Assembly: GCA_963930655.1 (NCBI GenBank)
Contig: OZ005618.1
Span: 8,516,001-8,580,000 of the forward strand
Direction of reading: 5' to 3'
From: Myrica gale
Taxonomy: Eukaryota > Streptophyta > Magnoliopsida > Fagales > Myricaceae
Length of the DNA: 64,000 nt
A model generated the notes under the pieces. The model saw only the letters and a program-made list of their open reading frames with translations, searched no databases and was not told the origin of the DNA. The translations under genes and the position numbers were made by a program. Position 1 is the first letter of the stretch, and each line of letters opens with the position of its first letter. Below are positions 1 through 10,660 of the stretch, piece after piece.

Positions 1-60
1 GGTTCGACTCCAGGAAAAGGGATATGTTAAGAGGCATGGTGACATATAGGGTGATCAGTG

Positions 61-387
61 ATGGATGATTTGAGGGTGATGCCCATGCCGGTCATGTCTA
101 CCATTACTGTTCTCAAAACTTTAAACATCAAAGACTTCAACTCTCTTCAGGAGAAGACAGTGGAGGTTGACATAAAGAAGGTCTTATTCATAGCTTAAAT
201 TTCTTTTGGTTTTTTTTTTACTGATAGTAGTATTTGTTACTGTTTGCTATGCCATGTGATTAATTTGGTTTTGAGTTTGTGCTGTCTGTCTTCTTAGGGC
301 ATGGAGCTGGTAATGGTTTCGCTCCGCTCTGCCACAGTCCTTACAGAGGTTTTCCTTGGACATAAGGTACTTCAGGAGTTACCTTAG
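61..387 (+). pseudogene. DUF674 family protein, C-terminal fragment
   Basis: Two exons (61-180 and 298-387) joined over a 117-bp GT-AG intron in phase 0 give a 70-residue C-terminus. It begins MDDLRVMPMPVMSTITVL, contains LNIKDFNSLQEK, and after the intron continues GMELVMVSLRSATVLTEVF before a stop at 385-387. This is the usual end of plant DUF674 proteins (known family pattern: DDL.V.P.S..S...LN...V.D...LEEK, then a GM..L.K.SL.SK.VLT.VFL tail). Just upstream, the expected residues before DDL appear only in another frame, so there is a frameshift near 55-60 or the copy is dead. The rest of the gene lies left of the window. The function of DUF674 is unknown. A more decayed copy lies at 18298-18402, which places this fragment inside the duplicated DUF674-sHSP block. 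Confidence 0.62.
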
Positions 388-724
388 CTGTGTTCAAGTT
401 TGAAGCCAATCCAAGTGAACTCATTTCGGAAAAGCTGTTTGTGTGCTGTTCCTATTAATGAGTGGTTCCGGATCTTCGAATCTGGGTTTGGGTGTTTGGA
501 CCCTGTTGGTTAGTTTGGACTTTAAACTTACTTTTACTTGTTGTAAAAGCTTTTAATCCCGTTTGTCTTGTTTGGGCCTTCCTTTGTCCGGTGACAGATC
601 TTCTCTAATTTCCCCTTATTTACTATTTTCCTAGAATAGAGAAAGAAAACGAGAAGAATTTCTAAGTTTTGTGTAAGTATGGGCTTTTGTAAAGGGCTAA
701 ACTCGCTTAGAAGAAGAAAAAGAA
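388..724 (+). other. Spacer between DUF674 tail and MITE
   Basis: No gene is seen. Bases from about 388 to 417 are conserved after the second DUF674 scrap at about 18376-18402. A stretch around 675-700 (cttttgtaaagggctaaac) matches the start of the promoter block upstream of the second sHSP and of the orphan promoter, so this is the 5' edge of the duplicated sHSP promoter. Confidence 0.5.
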
Positions 725-733
725 AAAAAGTAA

Positions 734-1131
734 GGGGAAAATACAATTTTCACCCACAAGCTACTGTAGGTTTTACGCTTTGCACCATAAATTACTAATT
801 TTGATACATTGCACCCTTTAACTATTAATTTTTGACACTTTGCACCTTAAACTACCCACTTTGACACATTGCGCCCTCAAACTACTAATATTAAATATTT
901 TTCACCCTCCATTTGACAATAATACCCTTAATAAATTAATGAATTGATAACAATATCTTTAATACATGTAAAATGAGTTAAGGGTATTATCGTCATTTTA
1001 GTCTACAAATTTGACATAGGGTGCAAAGTGTCAAAAATTGGTAGTTAGATGGTGCAATGTATCAAAATTGGTAGTTTAGAGTATAAAGTGTAAAAATTAT
1101 GGTATTTTGAGGTGAAAAATGTATTTTTCCC
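734..1131. mobile_element. Mutator-like MITE (398 bp) in sHSP-1 upstream region
   Basis: A foldback element. The left arm starts GGGGAAAATACAATTTTCACC and the right arm, read on the minus strand, starts GGGAAAAATACATTTTTCACC. Each arm carries several degenerate repeats of a 'ctttgcaccctaaactac' unit and is well over 100 bp long. A 9-bp direct repeat, AAAAAGTAA, flanks it (725-733 and 1132-1140). Nine-bp duplications and long terminal repeats are typical of Mutator-like elements. There is no coding capacity. The same upstream block at the second sHSP (about 19700 on) and at the orphan promoter (about 18570 on) lacks the insert, so it arrived after the duplication. The target duplication is A-rich, which weakens it slightly. 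Confidence 0.78.
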
Positions 1132-1425
1132 AAAAAGTAAAACTAAACTAATCTTGATTGACGTGTTGATAGTCCGGTAATTAACTGTTAATGTTGTGTC
1201 CTAACTTAGAAAAAAAAAATGTTGTGTCCTACAATCCTGCCCAACGGCTTGTCCTATTTTTTGGTCTTTTCTTGTTCACCCCAATGGCCTTCTTGTATAG
1301 TGGGCAACATTCTCAATTTCGTTCTCCCCCTTATGTCCGTCCTGTTAGACAAACCAGAATAGCGGTACCATATCTAAGGTCTAGTACTTTTGCTTTAGAC
1401 TAATAGATAGAAGCTTACAACGAAG

Positions 1426-1610
1426 GTGGTACTAGAAGCTTACAGAAAGGTATGGAACTGTGTAATTATTTCATCTCTTAAATCCACTCCATCGATGGTG
1501 ACCGGATGACTGAAAGAAGAAGCACTACGAGGATACCAGAAGCTTCATTCTTTTTCTTTCCTTTCTTTAAATAGAGGGAGACCAGAAACCTCTCCCAAGA
1601 ACAATAAATA
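1426..1610 (+). promoter_or_regulatory. Heat-shock promoter of sHSP-1 (HSEs and TATA-like box)
   Basis: Heat-shock-factor sites are alternating GAA/TTC units. Here GAAgcTTC occurs at 1539-1546 and is followed by TTC-rich sequence, and GAAGCTTACAGAA-type imperfect elements occur around 1428-1447. A TATA-like ATAAATA lies at 1604-1610, about 105 bp before the ATG. The block is repeated almost unchanged before the second sHSP and in the orphan copy near 18.6-18.9 kb, which fits a functional heat-inducible promoter. Confidence 0.7.
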
Positions 1611-1713
1611 GGGTGCTCGTCCCGCAAGAGTTCGTCGTGGATTTGAACATTGATCAGAGCTCTCTTTGATACACCCTCAGAAATCTCCTTATTGGCTTTC
1701 TAATTTCCCAAAC

Positions 1714-2190
1714 ATGTCGCTCATTCCTAGCATCCTCGGTGGTCGTCGAACGAACGTGTTTGATCCATTCTCTCTAGACGTATGGGATCCCTTCGATGGG
1801 TTCTTCACCTCCAGCGTTGCCAATGTCCCCTCCTCAGCACGCGAAACCGCTGCATTGGCCAACCTGCGAATTGACTGGAAGGAGACCCCAGAGGCTCATG
1901 TTTTCAAAGCGGACCTGCCTGGCCTCAAGAAGGAGGAGGTGAAAGTTGAGGTTGAAGAAGGCCGAATCCTGCAGATCAGCGGAGAGAGGAGCAAAGAGCA
2001 AGAGGAGAAGAACGACAAGTGGCACCGCATTGAGAGGAGCAGTGGGAAATTCCTCCGTAGGTTCAGGCTGCCGGAGAATGCCAAGCTGGATCAAGTTAAG
2101 GCTAGCATGGAGAATGGAGTGCTCGCTGTGACTGTTCCAAAGGAGGCGGAGAAGAAGCCGGAGGTCAAGCCCATCGAGATCACTGGCTAA
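1714..2190 (+). CDS. Class I small heat shock protein, copy 1 (about 18 kDa)
   Basis: An intronless 158-residue chaperone of the cytosolic class I sHSP family. These proteins form oligomers that hold unfolding proteins during heat stress. The N-terminus [12 protein letters not shown] with [12 protein letters not shown] (about residues 16-27) is the class I signature. The alpha-crystallin domain covers about residues 50-142, with [12 protein letters not shown] at 102-113 and GVLAVTVPK at 135-143. The C-terminal I-x-I anchor is IEI (154-156). An in-frame ATG at 1666 would add 16 residues, but family length and the conserved MSLIPS start favour 1714. Heat-shock elements and a TATA-like box lie upstream. 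The paralogue is at 20187-20663; the two differ at about ten residues, and this copy keeps the conserved Trp103. Confidence 0.97.
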   Translation: MSLIPSILGGRRTNVFDPFSLDVWDPFDGFFTSSVANVPSSARETAALANLRIDWKETPEAHVFKADLPGLKKEEVKVEVEEGRILQISGERSKEQEEKNDKWHRIERSSGKFLRRFRLPENAKLDQVKASMENGVLAVTVPKEAEKKPEVKPIEITG

Positions 2191-3568
2191 ACAAGATGTC
2201 TACCGCTCTTGAAGCTGTCGTTTGGAGTCAATTACTTGTGTCCATGACTTTCAGTTTGTATGTGTCTGTGTGTTTGCAAAAGCTTGAGAATGTAACTCAT
2301 TGTCTGCTGTTTTTAAAATAATTGAGTGCCACTTGAGACTTATCTTTTAAGTCTCAGGTTTCTGTTTTAGCTTCTCCATCTGGTTAGCAGTTTGTGAATT
2401 CCTCCTTACCTTTCACAGGAACATGGAGTCTTGAGTCTTCTCTTACCAGAAAAAATAAGAACATTGCCTTTGGTCATCAAAGGTGCATGTTAATGGGAAC
2501 TTACAATCTCATACTCTCAAATGGTTCATATATATAGTAATTAATACATAAATTCCAATAGGAATTTCTCCTTGAGCTCTTCCAGACAGAAGCATCCGAT
2601 GGTGCTAATCTTCATTTTCCTTGTAATTTTATTTTTCTTGGCTCCTTATTTGGTAGTAGAAGTTTAGGGAAGGAAGAAGTATCCGCTCTCATCCCTTTGA
2701 TCTATTGAAGTAATTGCAACAGGAGGCACGATTAAATATGTCAAGAAAGTGCTACTACCTCATTTTTTTCCCTTTAATTATTGTAGCGGTTGAGGAACTA
2801 GAATAAAAAAAAAAAAGTAATTTGTGCGAGAGAAAACTCGGCTGTGCAACTCAATTTCAATTCTCGCCTGCTTGCCACGTAGAAAAGATGGTTTATACTA
2901 TCTCTTTAGATTTGTTGTGATACCCTTACAAAAGTTTTGAATTTCCAAAATATGTTTAAATTTTAAACCGTTAAGCAACCCAATCTTATCCAAGTTTTGA
3001 TAAGCCTTTTCAAATTTACAGTTTTTTTTCTAAGGTAAGTAAATGGGTTGGACTTCAGTATTTGATAAATCTTTGTTAGTCTCATTTCCAAAATGTTAGG
3101 AGACCCCAAGATGTTAGTGGTATTAGGGATGGAGGAGGAGAAGACCACTAAGATGTTGGTTGTGCTGGAGGAGGAGGAGGAGCCGGCCATGAAAAAAGAA
3201 TCAAGCATTGTTATAAAAGGTGTATGGCTCCAAACACACAGTCGGATCTTCGATTTGGATTCAATCTCCCAAATTCAATGCTCTATCTACAGGTCGTCAC
3301 CTCATTTAATGAGGTCTGCAGAGCTAGCCAATCGCAAGCATGACCCCCTTTTTTTGTCTCTATAACTGTACCGGTCGGACCCCTAAAGTTTATATGCGAC
3401 CACTTCTCCGATTGGTACAACGCGAACAAGCAGTTTTTGAACTCATTTCAAATTTATTTTAAACGAATTTCGAAATCACCAAATCCTACAACTTTCCTCT
3501 CCCCTTTTTCTCGTTGCATCGTTGCTCTGTTTTTTTTTTTGGTTAAGAGTTTTTTGAACTCTGTTTGG
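2191..3568. other. sHSP-1 3' region and unassigned spacer
   Basis: The first 300 bp or so (2191-2500) are the 3' UTR and downstream sequence, and they match the region after the second sHSP (20664-21010). The remainder holds no ORF or repeat that I recognise. The short ORF at 3093-3365 is low-complexity Glu-rich sequence and is not supported as a gene. Confidence 0.6.
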
Positions 3569-3671
3569 GTACACTACAAGAAAAAACACTTTGGGTGACA
3601 AAAAAAATTGTCACTTAAAGTACAAATTTCGTCACCTAATGTTTTGGGTGACGATTTTTGTATTCTGTCAT

Positions 3672-4205
3672 GCAAAACCGTTCGGACGGTTTATAAACCC
3701 GTCCGAATGTTTTGGTGTCATACTGAAGAAATTCAAAATCATAAACCCCAGTACAGTCCAACCCTTCACATGAGCTGTCCTAACGTTATCTCTGAACGTT
3801 CGCACAGCTCATGTGAACGATTAATCCAATGCGACGAAAATACATTTTGTCACACAATAAACGTCCGCACCGTTGTATATTAACGTCCGAACGCTTATGT
3901 GAATATGTACAGACGTATTCATGAAGACGTCCGTACCGTAGATTCATTATGACGAAATTTATTTTGTCATCTGAAAACGCGATTCAAACCTTTACGTATA
4001 CAGTTCGGACTCGTTGTACATTGCACACGTTCGAACGTTTTGGTGTATCGTGCGCACAGTTTCTTATTTTAAGAACGTGTGGACGTTATATACACCGTTC
4101 GGACTATATAATTTAAAGCAAAGTGTTCGGAAGGATAATTATGTGTGCGCACGCTTCAACGAAAAATATTCGTGCGAACGACATGTATCACCCGTGCGAA
4201 CGATT
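3672..4205. repeat. CACTA left sub-terminal motif array
   Basis: Many degenerate copies, in both orientations, of a motif around GTTCGGACG / CGTCCGAAC (for example near 3682, 3702, 3795, 3893, 4010, 4030, 4100, 4175). Such sub-terminal repeats are the binding sites of the TnpA-type DNA-binding protein in characterised CACTA elements; that role is inferred here. Unlike the AT-rich flank after 4205, the array is rich in CpG. Confidence 0.75.
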
Positions 4206-4371
4206 TTCTATATATTTGGATTAATTTAATTAAAATTTATGAAATAATATAAATATGAAGATATTTACTGCTCATAATATAATAAAATTATCTACAAATA
4301 TGTAATCGTTATTAAAAGTAAATAAAATACATAATGGATAGGAACTGATAAAATAGTAAAACTATATAAAT

Positions 4372-6130
4372 TTACCCAAATTTTCGTTTGAGTGTCGAAC
4401 GAGATTGCATCTGTCTCATCTGCTCCATCAGCTGCTCACGCATCTGCTCCGCCATTAGTTGCATCCTCCGTTCTTGTTGTTCCACTAGGTTCTTTTGTTG
4501 CTACTGCATCATCTTCTGGTGCTCTTCGTCTTTTTTCCGTTGCTGCTCCGCCATCATCTTCATCAGCTCTTCGTCTTTCTTCCGTTGCTGCTCGTCCATC
4601 ATCTGCAGATGCTCCGCATCGTCTGCTCCATATCTGACCGCTTAACCAGAAGCGCTTCATAGTCCAACTGTCTAGCCCTCATCTCCTCAATCTGTAATCT
4701 GGCTTCCTCCAATCTCCGAGACAAATCAACAGACGATGCTGATGAAGATGATCCAACAAACCGTACTGAACGGCCTAAACCTCGCACGTAACCCGCTTTC
4801 GTCCCCAACACCTCAGTGAAGATCTTCACTTCGGTGTATGACTTCCCCTCTGACTCGTGCTGCAACTGTATCGCCTATATTTTTCCTAAAAAAAAAAAGT
4901 AGATAAAAATAGTACATATGAAACATAAACGCATACAAATGCATCATTAAAACTAACTTAACAATTTACAAAATTTTCTCGTGCATCTTGTGAAGTCCAC
5001 ATGTCATCCTTAGTAGTATGCGTCTTTTTATAAAGCAACGAATGACTAATTTCATCAGATTCTGGATTTTTCTGTATACCAAAAGAAATATAGAACATGC
5101 ATATAAAAATATCTAAGTCATTTATTCAGATAATAAATAATAAAAATGTAAATTTATTACTTACTAACAACGCTCTAGCGCATTGGAAGGACCTCGCTCC
5201 TGATGTGTGTACAATCTTCAGCTTAGCTCTATTCTCCTTGTTGATTGCACTCCTCCTCTGCATTGTACATTTACAATTGGTAACACAATTAAATATATGG
5301 CTAAAATAAACGTTCAGATCGGAAAAAAAAAAATCTTTTACCTGAAATTCCTCGCTCGCGAATAAATCACAAACATGAGTCCATTCTTCCTTGTTCATAT
5401 CGGGATACGGGTGCTCCAACGCCTCTTCTTTGGAATTGAACACCGAGTAATGCTGAAACTTTCTATTTTTGTGCGTCTTGTACGTTGTGTTCATCATTGA
5501 CGTCACAGTGATGCGATCCTTGGCTCGGTCGTAATCAAGTTGAAAGTCATCCTTAACATATATAACAGTTAGAAACGTAGAAAAGTTTTAATTTTTAAAA
5601 TTTCATAAATTATACTTACCAACACTCGGTTCATCACATACGATTTAACCTCGTCGGGGACCTCCTTCCACTTACTCTTCTCAAATGGGACATGTTGTCG
5701 AACAAGCGCACCAATATGGCTCGAGAGCATTGAGGACGCCTTGTCATCACCCCTAGTACGTCCATCAGGGATATGTACGATCAGCTTTCCTCCGGTGCGA
5801 TCCTTGAGTAAGGCAATCCCACGCGTACTACCTCGAACGTGTCTAATTCCGGACGTCGCTACATATGATGAACAATAAATTTAAAATTCAATTAAGCATA
5901 GAGATTTAAAAGTCATAATATTTATTTAAAGATTGACGGGGTACGATACTTACACGCACAACTACTCTGGGTGCCTACTGGACTGGCTGTCGTAGGGGAC
6001 GGTAATTCATTCATATCCCTAAGCGAAGACCCGACACTGCTAGTGTACCCGGACTCCTCTCAGTTCGAACTGCTGAATCGCACCGCAGACGTTTCCCTCC
6101 CGCTGGCATGACGTCGACCTGTGACCAAAT
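4372..6130 (-). pseudogene. Transposase_24-like (Ptta/En/Spm) protein, decayed, six exons seen
   Basis: Exons joinable in phase, all GT-AG: about 6130-5954, 5858-5620, 5551-5342, 5257-5165, 5071-4970 and 4874 to 4372. The product shows the PF03004 layout: RGSTRGIALLKDRTGGKL and LVRQHVPFEKSKWKEVP in exon 2, DDFQLDYDRAKDRI and KEEWTHVCDLFASEEFQ in exon 3, INKENRAKLKIVHTSGARSF in exon 4, and a KTHTTKDDMW block in exon 5. A long Gln/Glu/Met-rich coiled coil ends the protein. Lesions: an in-frame TGA at 6062-6060 where a CGA Arg codon would fit, a frameshift near 4620, and an in-frame TAG near 4508. The family is linked to CACTA elements and lacks the known catalytic core. The first exon's start is not resolved. 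Confidence 0.82.
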
Positions 6131-6229
6131 AAATCAATAATAGAGAAAAAAAATACACAATGAATTATGTTACTCAAAATGAATAAACAATAAAAATGCA
6201 CAATAAAGACATTCAGACGCATTTCTCAA

Positions 6230-7080
6230 AGCATCCAAACAATCAAATAGAGTCCGGACAGTAAATAAACCATTCGGACTGCGATTGTCGAACAAGACAT
6301 TTCTCCGACGCATAGACGCAATTTTCAATCCAAAAACCATGTCAAAATCAACCCAAATCACAAACACTTCAATATAAACACATCACAACCAACTCCAAAC
6401 TCCATTACTACCATTTTAGAACCTAAAATTTCGAAAAACACATGCTTTCATATATTAAAATAAAAGTTTTTCATCCTAAAATAATTCAATTTAAAAACCA
6501 CTAACCTCAAATTCAATCCAACTTCAAATTCTCAAAGAATTGCTCTTTTCACACCCTCTTCAATGAGATTGAAAGCCCAAAATCAGCTTTCCGCTTCTCC
6601 TTATGCTCAAATCTCTCATTTGCTTTTTTTCTCCGTTTTTCCTCACTGTCTGCGAATCTGTAACTTTCATACGTTTGAATACCGTTCGGACCGACGAAAT
6701 AACGTTCGGACGCATACGTGTATAAGTTTTCGAGGGAATACATGCCGCCAAAATTTTCAAATACGTTCGAACTACTATTTACCCGTCCGAACTCCCTATT
6801 ACAGTTCAACACACTGTTTTTGTAATTCTCAAACGACAGCGTATGCTCAATAACATAAAGGTTCGAACTGTCATATACCAGCCGAACATATACCGTACAT
6901 TACCCGAGACTGTTTAGGAAATAGTAAATACCAACACTATAACGTCTGATAATAAACAATAACGTCTGAACGGTCTTAAGACGTCTAAAAATGTGTTCGG
7001 GCGTATTGTTTTATATAATACGACACCGTTCGATTTTACAGTAAAGAGTCCGGACGGATAAATTCAGGTCCGAACGTTTT
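6230..7080. repeat. CACTA internal motif array (GTCCGGAC/GTTCGGAC-type)
   Basis: The same motif as in the left sub-terminal region recurs near 6250-6300 and densely between about 6660 and 7080, followed by an AT-rich spacer (7080-7390). Its mid-element position is unusual for sub-terminal repeats. It sits immediately upstream of the Transposase_24-like gene (which reads leftward), so it may be a promoter-type array or the former end of a nested element. Confidence 0.7.
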
Positions 7081-7446
7081 TCGACAATATTTATTAATTT
7101 TATTAATTTTTTAATTAACTTTATTAACAAATTTTAAATAACCAAAGTTAGTTAATAATGTAAATAATAAAAAAATTTTGAATAAGTGTACCGAAATTAT
7201 AAACGTAATATTAATTAAGATATTATATTAAGTTCTAATAAATACAAATAAAATAACTAAAATGACATAAAACATAAAATGAACAAAAACATCAAATAAA
7301 ATTTATACATGTCCACAAAACATAATATAAAATTAAATGTCCTCAAAACATAATAAAAAAACAAACGTAATAATAAAAGTAAATAAGGAAGACTACGAAT
7401 CATCCTCATCATCTTCATCATCATCATCGTTATCATCCGTCAGTTT

Positions 7447-8637
7447 TAGGACGTGATGAAGGTGCTCCGCTCCGTCAGCACGACCCGCTCCGTCAGAGGA
7501 AAGAGCTCAACACCGGTTGCCACGCCCCTCAAACTCTCCTTAAGTACAGCGACCTCCTTCTTCCACCCAGCATCCATGTCGGCGACCTTCTACTCCAAAG
7601 TCGTCAGACGACGACTGATATCAGTGACCATGCTATGGGTGGGCTGCAAGACCGACTGCATCCGCTGAGACAGCTGCGTCATCATATTGTCCATCCAACT
7701 CGGTCGCTGTGGCCCAAGTCCATGGGTCGAGCTCTGGCCAGGATCCCCCTTCTCCATTGCCTCCACGGGCTGCTCCTGTCGTCTTCCTCTAGCAGCTCGA
7801 GCGGCTTGCAGCGCTCGGCGTGTCTGGGCCATTGATTTGGAGAGCGTGGTCTTATTGATCACCCCCAGTGGATGCGCCTTCGGCTCGTCACCACCCTTGG
7901 GTACCAGCATGGCGTGCAGGAACTGGGTCAGAAAAATCTCGTGCGGCAATGAAGTCGTAGCATCAATCTTCAAGACCTCTGCATGAATGGAATGGTAGAT
8001 GTAGGATGCTATGTCAACAGATAGCCCCCGTACAACTACCAGGTACAGGAACTCCGCCCGGCTATAGGACAGCTCTGTGGTGTGCTTCTTCTGGTCGATG
8101 GAGGAGTATAGGATCAGATGCATGATCCGCCAAAAAGGAAGCAATTGCCCGTGTACCATATAGGCTCCGTCGAAGATCGTTGTATCATCCCCCAGCATGG
8201 TCCGGAATACCTCGGCCTTAGTAGGCCGGCCCTCCTCGCTCATTGGTAGGTTTGGGAACACTGCCAAATCTCTCTTGTACACAAAGAAATTTACCAGCTC
8301 GTCCGGCGAGAATATGATCGGAACGTTACGGACAATGACCTCCATATTATGCTCCTCGAGGTCCCTCGCCAGTAATATAGAGCAATAAAACTCCTGCACC
8401 ATATTTTTTGACGCATAGCCGGTCCTGTGGATTAGTGGAAGCCAAACCTAACCCCTCCACCACTTCTGGAAGCGTCCGACCCTCAAATGTGAGGTCGTTA
8501 AAGTCGACCAATTTGATATCCCGCTCGACAAAAATCGAGCGAGACATAATGATAGTTGTATGTTGCTCCACTGTCAAAGCTCGAGTGGAAGATTGCTCTT
8601 CATCAGCCTGGCTGCTGGTACCTGGACGCTTACTCAT
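7447..8637 (-). pseudogene. Transposase_32-like 'putative plant transposon protein', frameshifted
   Basis: Translation starts MSKRPGTSSQADEEQSS at 8637 and runs through FEGRTLPEVVEGLGLASTNP. It then shifts frame at an A6 run near 8398-8403 and resumes MVQEFYCSILLARDLEEHN. The following part (LPFWRIMHLILYSS, AEFLYLVVVRGLSVDIASYI, IFLTQFLHAMLVP) has the PF20167 layout common in plant transposon proteins. The C-terminus (RPSWMDNMMTQLSQRMQSVL, then QPTHSM and RRLTTLE) is predicted coiled coil, with an in-frame TAG at 7589-7587 after which the frame continues to about 7447. Its motif-rich upstream flank (8650-9010) resembles those of the other CACTA modules. The biochemical role is unknown. A paralogous C-terminal piece lies at 10303-10660. 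Confidence 0.78.
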
Positions 8638-8649
8638 TTTTTATTGAAT

Positions 8650-9010
8650 ATGCACAAAACAACGTTCGCACGGTTAGCACAATATCCGAACGCAAAATAC
8701 AACGTCCGAACTTAAATTATTAAGTTCGGACGCGTAATATAAGCGTCCGGACAATAACAAAACGTCAACGTATCGGATTTGGATACCTGTCCCAACCCTA
8801 AGAAGATAAAAAAAAACTATTTAAATTTAACATCAAAGGGTCCTGACTGCATTGAAAGACAGTCCAGACATCCCAACCCTAAGTCGATTAAAAAACTATT
8901 TCACAATTTAACATTAAAGCGTCCGGACATAATCAAAACGACAATGTATACCACCAAAAAACTACAACAAGAGTCCGAACGCCCAAACAAAAAGTCTGGA
9001 CGCCCACAAA
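8650..9010. repeat. CACTA motif array upstream of the Transposase_32-like gene
   Basis: Repeated GTCCGAACG/GTCCGGAC-type motifs (near 8662, 8708, 8725, 8745, 8862, 8930, 8975, 8995), in the same family as the terminal arrays. A related pair of decayed units (tcccaaccctaag...aaaaaactatt) repeats at about 8790 and 8870. Confidence 0.65.
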
Positions 9011-9414
9011 ATCAATCTGAACGCTGTGTGAATGATGACCGAGTTAACTCAGCCATGGCAGCGTCCCTCCACCTCCCCACTCGCCCAAAATTTACACCAA
9101 AACACAAACTAATATGCTTAAAACAAACTTAACACTTAACATTATTAATGTCTAAGTAAAAATCAATCAAAAAACACAATCTACTTTACCAAAAATAGAA
9201 TTGAAATTCTATACATAAAACTATATAAAAAAAAACAAGTTTTCACCACTAAAATCTTGTTAAAAATATGAAAAACATACCTGGATGTGATTAGGTACAC
9301 AAGAGATTGATATTACGTCAAGATTTGTGAAGAAAAAACTTGAGTTTTGAGAGTTTCATTGAAGGAAAACAAACGGTGTTCGTGAAAATGACGAACTGTT
9401 CGTCTTTTTCAAAG

Positions 9415-9890
9415 TACGTCGATCGCGTCCGGACCCTATTATAGCTGTCCGGACGGAACCTTGCACATGTGGCCCAATCATCATACTCTGTATTAATGCC
9501 AAACTTTAAATCGTTTAAAACCATTCGGCACAATTAAAACGTCCGGACGTGTAATTAATGCGTTCACACGTCAAATTCGTATGTTGCAATGAATTGACGC
9601 GACGTGGAAGCCCAACGGGTACGTCATGCGACGGTTTAGTGAACGTCTGAACTGTCTCACACACGTCCCAACGGGTACCTAATTTACTTTCAGATGCAAT
9701 GCATGAGTCCGGACGCGCATGTAGATATTGCTTATAAAAAAAACGGCGAAGCACATCCGGACTTTTATTAAACGTTCGGACTGGTACAACCATTTTTAAC
9801 TTTCGTATAACGAAAACACGTGTACGCCATCCGACGGTTACTTTCGATAGTGATGCAGGACTCCGGACGCTCATTTAGAGAGTCCGAACG
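9415..9890. repeat. CACTA right-side motif array
   Basis: Dense GTCCGGACG/GTTCGGAC motifs in both orientations (near 9428, 9448, 9540, 9710, 9755, 9775, 9860, 9882), followed by a strongly AT-rich spacer to about 10250. The last two motifs of the element lie at about 10727 and 10747, close to the right end. Confidence 0.7.
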
Positions 9891-10302
9891 GATAGCTGAT
9901 TTATTTCACAATTAAATTAACACAATTTACTTTATTTCACGAAACCTAATTTATTTAAATGAGTTAATTTAAGTAAAGAATTTTATTTATTTCATTCAAC
10001 TAAATATATTTTGGCACAAATATTTAACTTAATTTTTTTATTTTAAATACATAAAAAATATATATATAATTAATCATATTTTTATATTAAATATCAATTA
10101 TAACTAATCATCAATTTAATTTTACTAATTATCCGTTTAAAATGTAATAAATTTAATCTACTGAAAAAGACATAATTAATATAAAATATAAAAAATAATC
10201 CAAAACTGAATAAAAAAACAACAATCGTAATGTCTATTACAAGTTACAAACGGTCCATTAAAACGATAAATAAATAACTAAGTTTAAAGCAGAAACAGAA
10301 GA

Positions 10303-10660
10303 CTAGTTCAAATCACGAGCTGCGACTGGCTCGTCCAAATCTTGTCCGAGGGCATCACGAACATGCTCCAAATGCTCCTCCATATTATCCACCCGTCTGA
10401 CGAGTGTCTGCAGCTGTACCGGAACAGTATGGATAGACTGGGACAATTGAGACAATTGTTCTCTCATCCTTATTAGTTCCCTCTACATAATATTAAACTC
10501 TTCCGTTATAGCCCTATCCGTCAGAGCAAGTTTCGTCTCCAGACCGGTCAAGCGGCATTGGAGCTCCATGCACAATGAATGCGTCGGCTGCATGATCGCC
10601 TGAAGACTCTCGTTTAACTCCGCTAAATAGGCGTCTGCCCAGGCTGGTCGCTCTGTCTAT
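10303..10660 (-). pseudogene. Duplicated C-terminal coiled-coil fragment of the Transposase_32-like protein
   Basis: The minus-strand frame reads RPAWADAYLAELNESLQAIM, QPTHSL, then CRLTGLETKLALTDRAITEE. After one in-frame TAG it continues through a heptad-rich tail (REQLSQLSQSIHTVPVQLQ, VRRVDNMEEHLEHVRDAL) to a TAG at 10305-10303. RP-W, the QPTHS motif and RLT-LE-K line up with the C-terminus of the gene at 7447-8637. Only the C-terminal part is present, so this is a partial internal duplication within the CACTA element. Confidence 0.7.

Noticed and set aside
1..20. ggttcgactcc at the window start resembles a tRNA T-loop
   Set aside because: No acceptor stem or CCA-side structure follows, and the sequence fits the DUF674 context. 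A tRNA cannot be shown at the window edge.
1834..2131. Minus- and plus-strand ORFs overlapping sHSP-1 (and the same at 20307-20604)
   Set aside because: Shadow frames of the sHSP coding sequence, mirrored in both paralogues because the gene was duplicated.
4388..4660. Cys/Ser- and Ala-rich ORFs at 4.4-4.66 kb on both strands
   Set aside because: Alternate frames of the repetitive coiled-coil tail of the Transposase_24-like gene.
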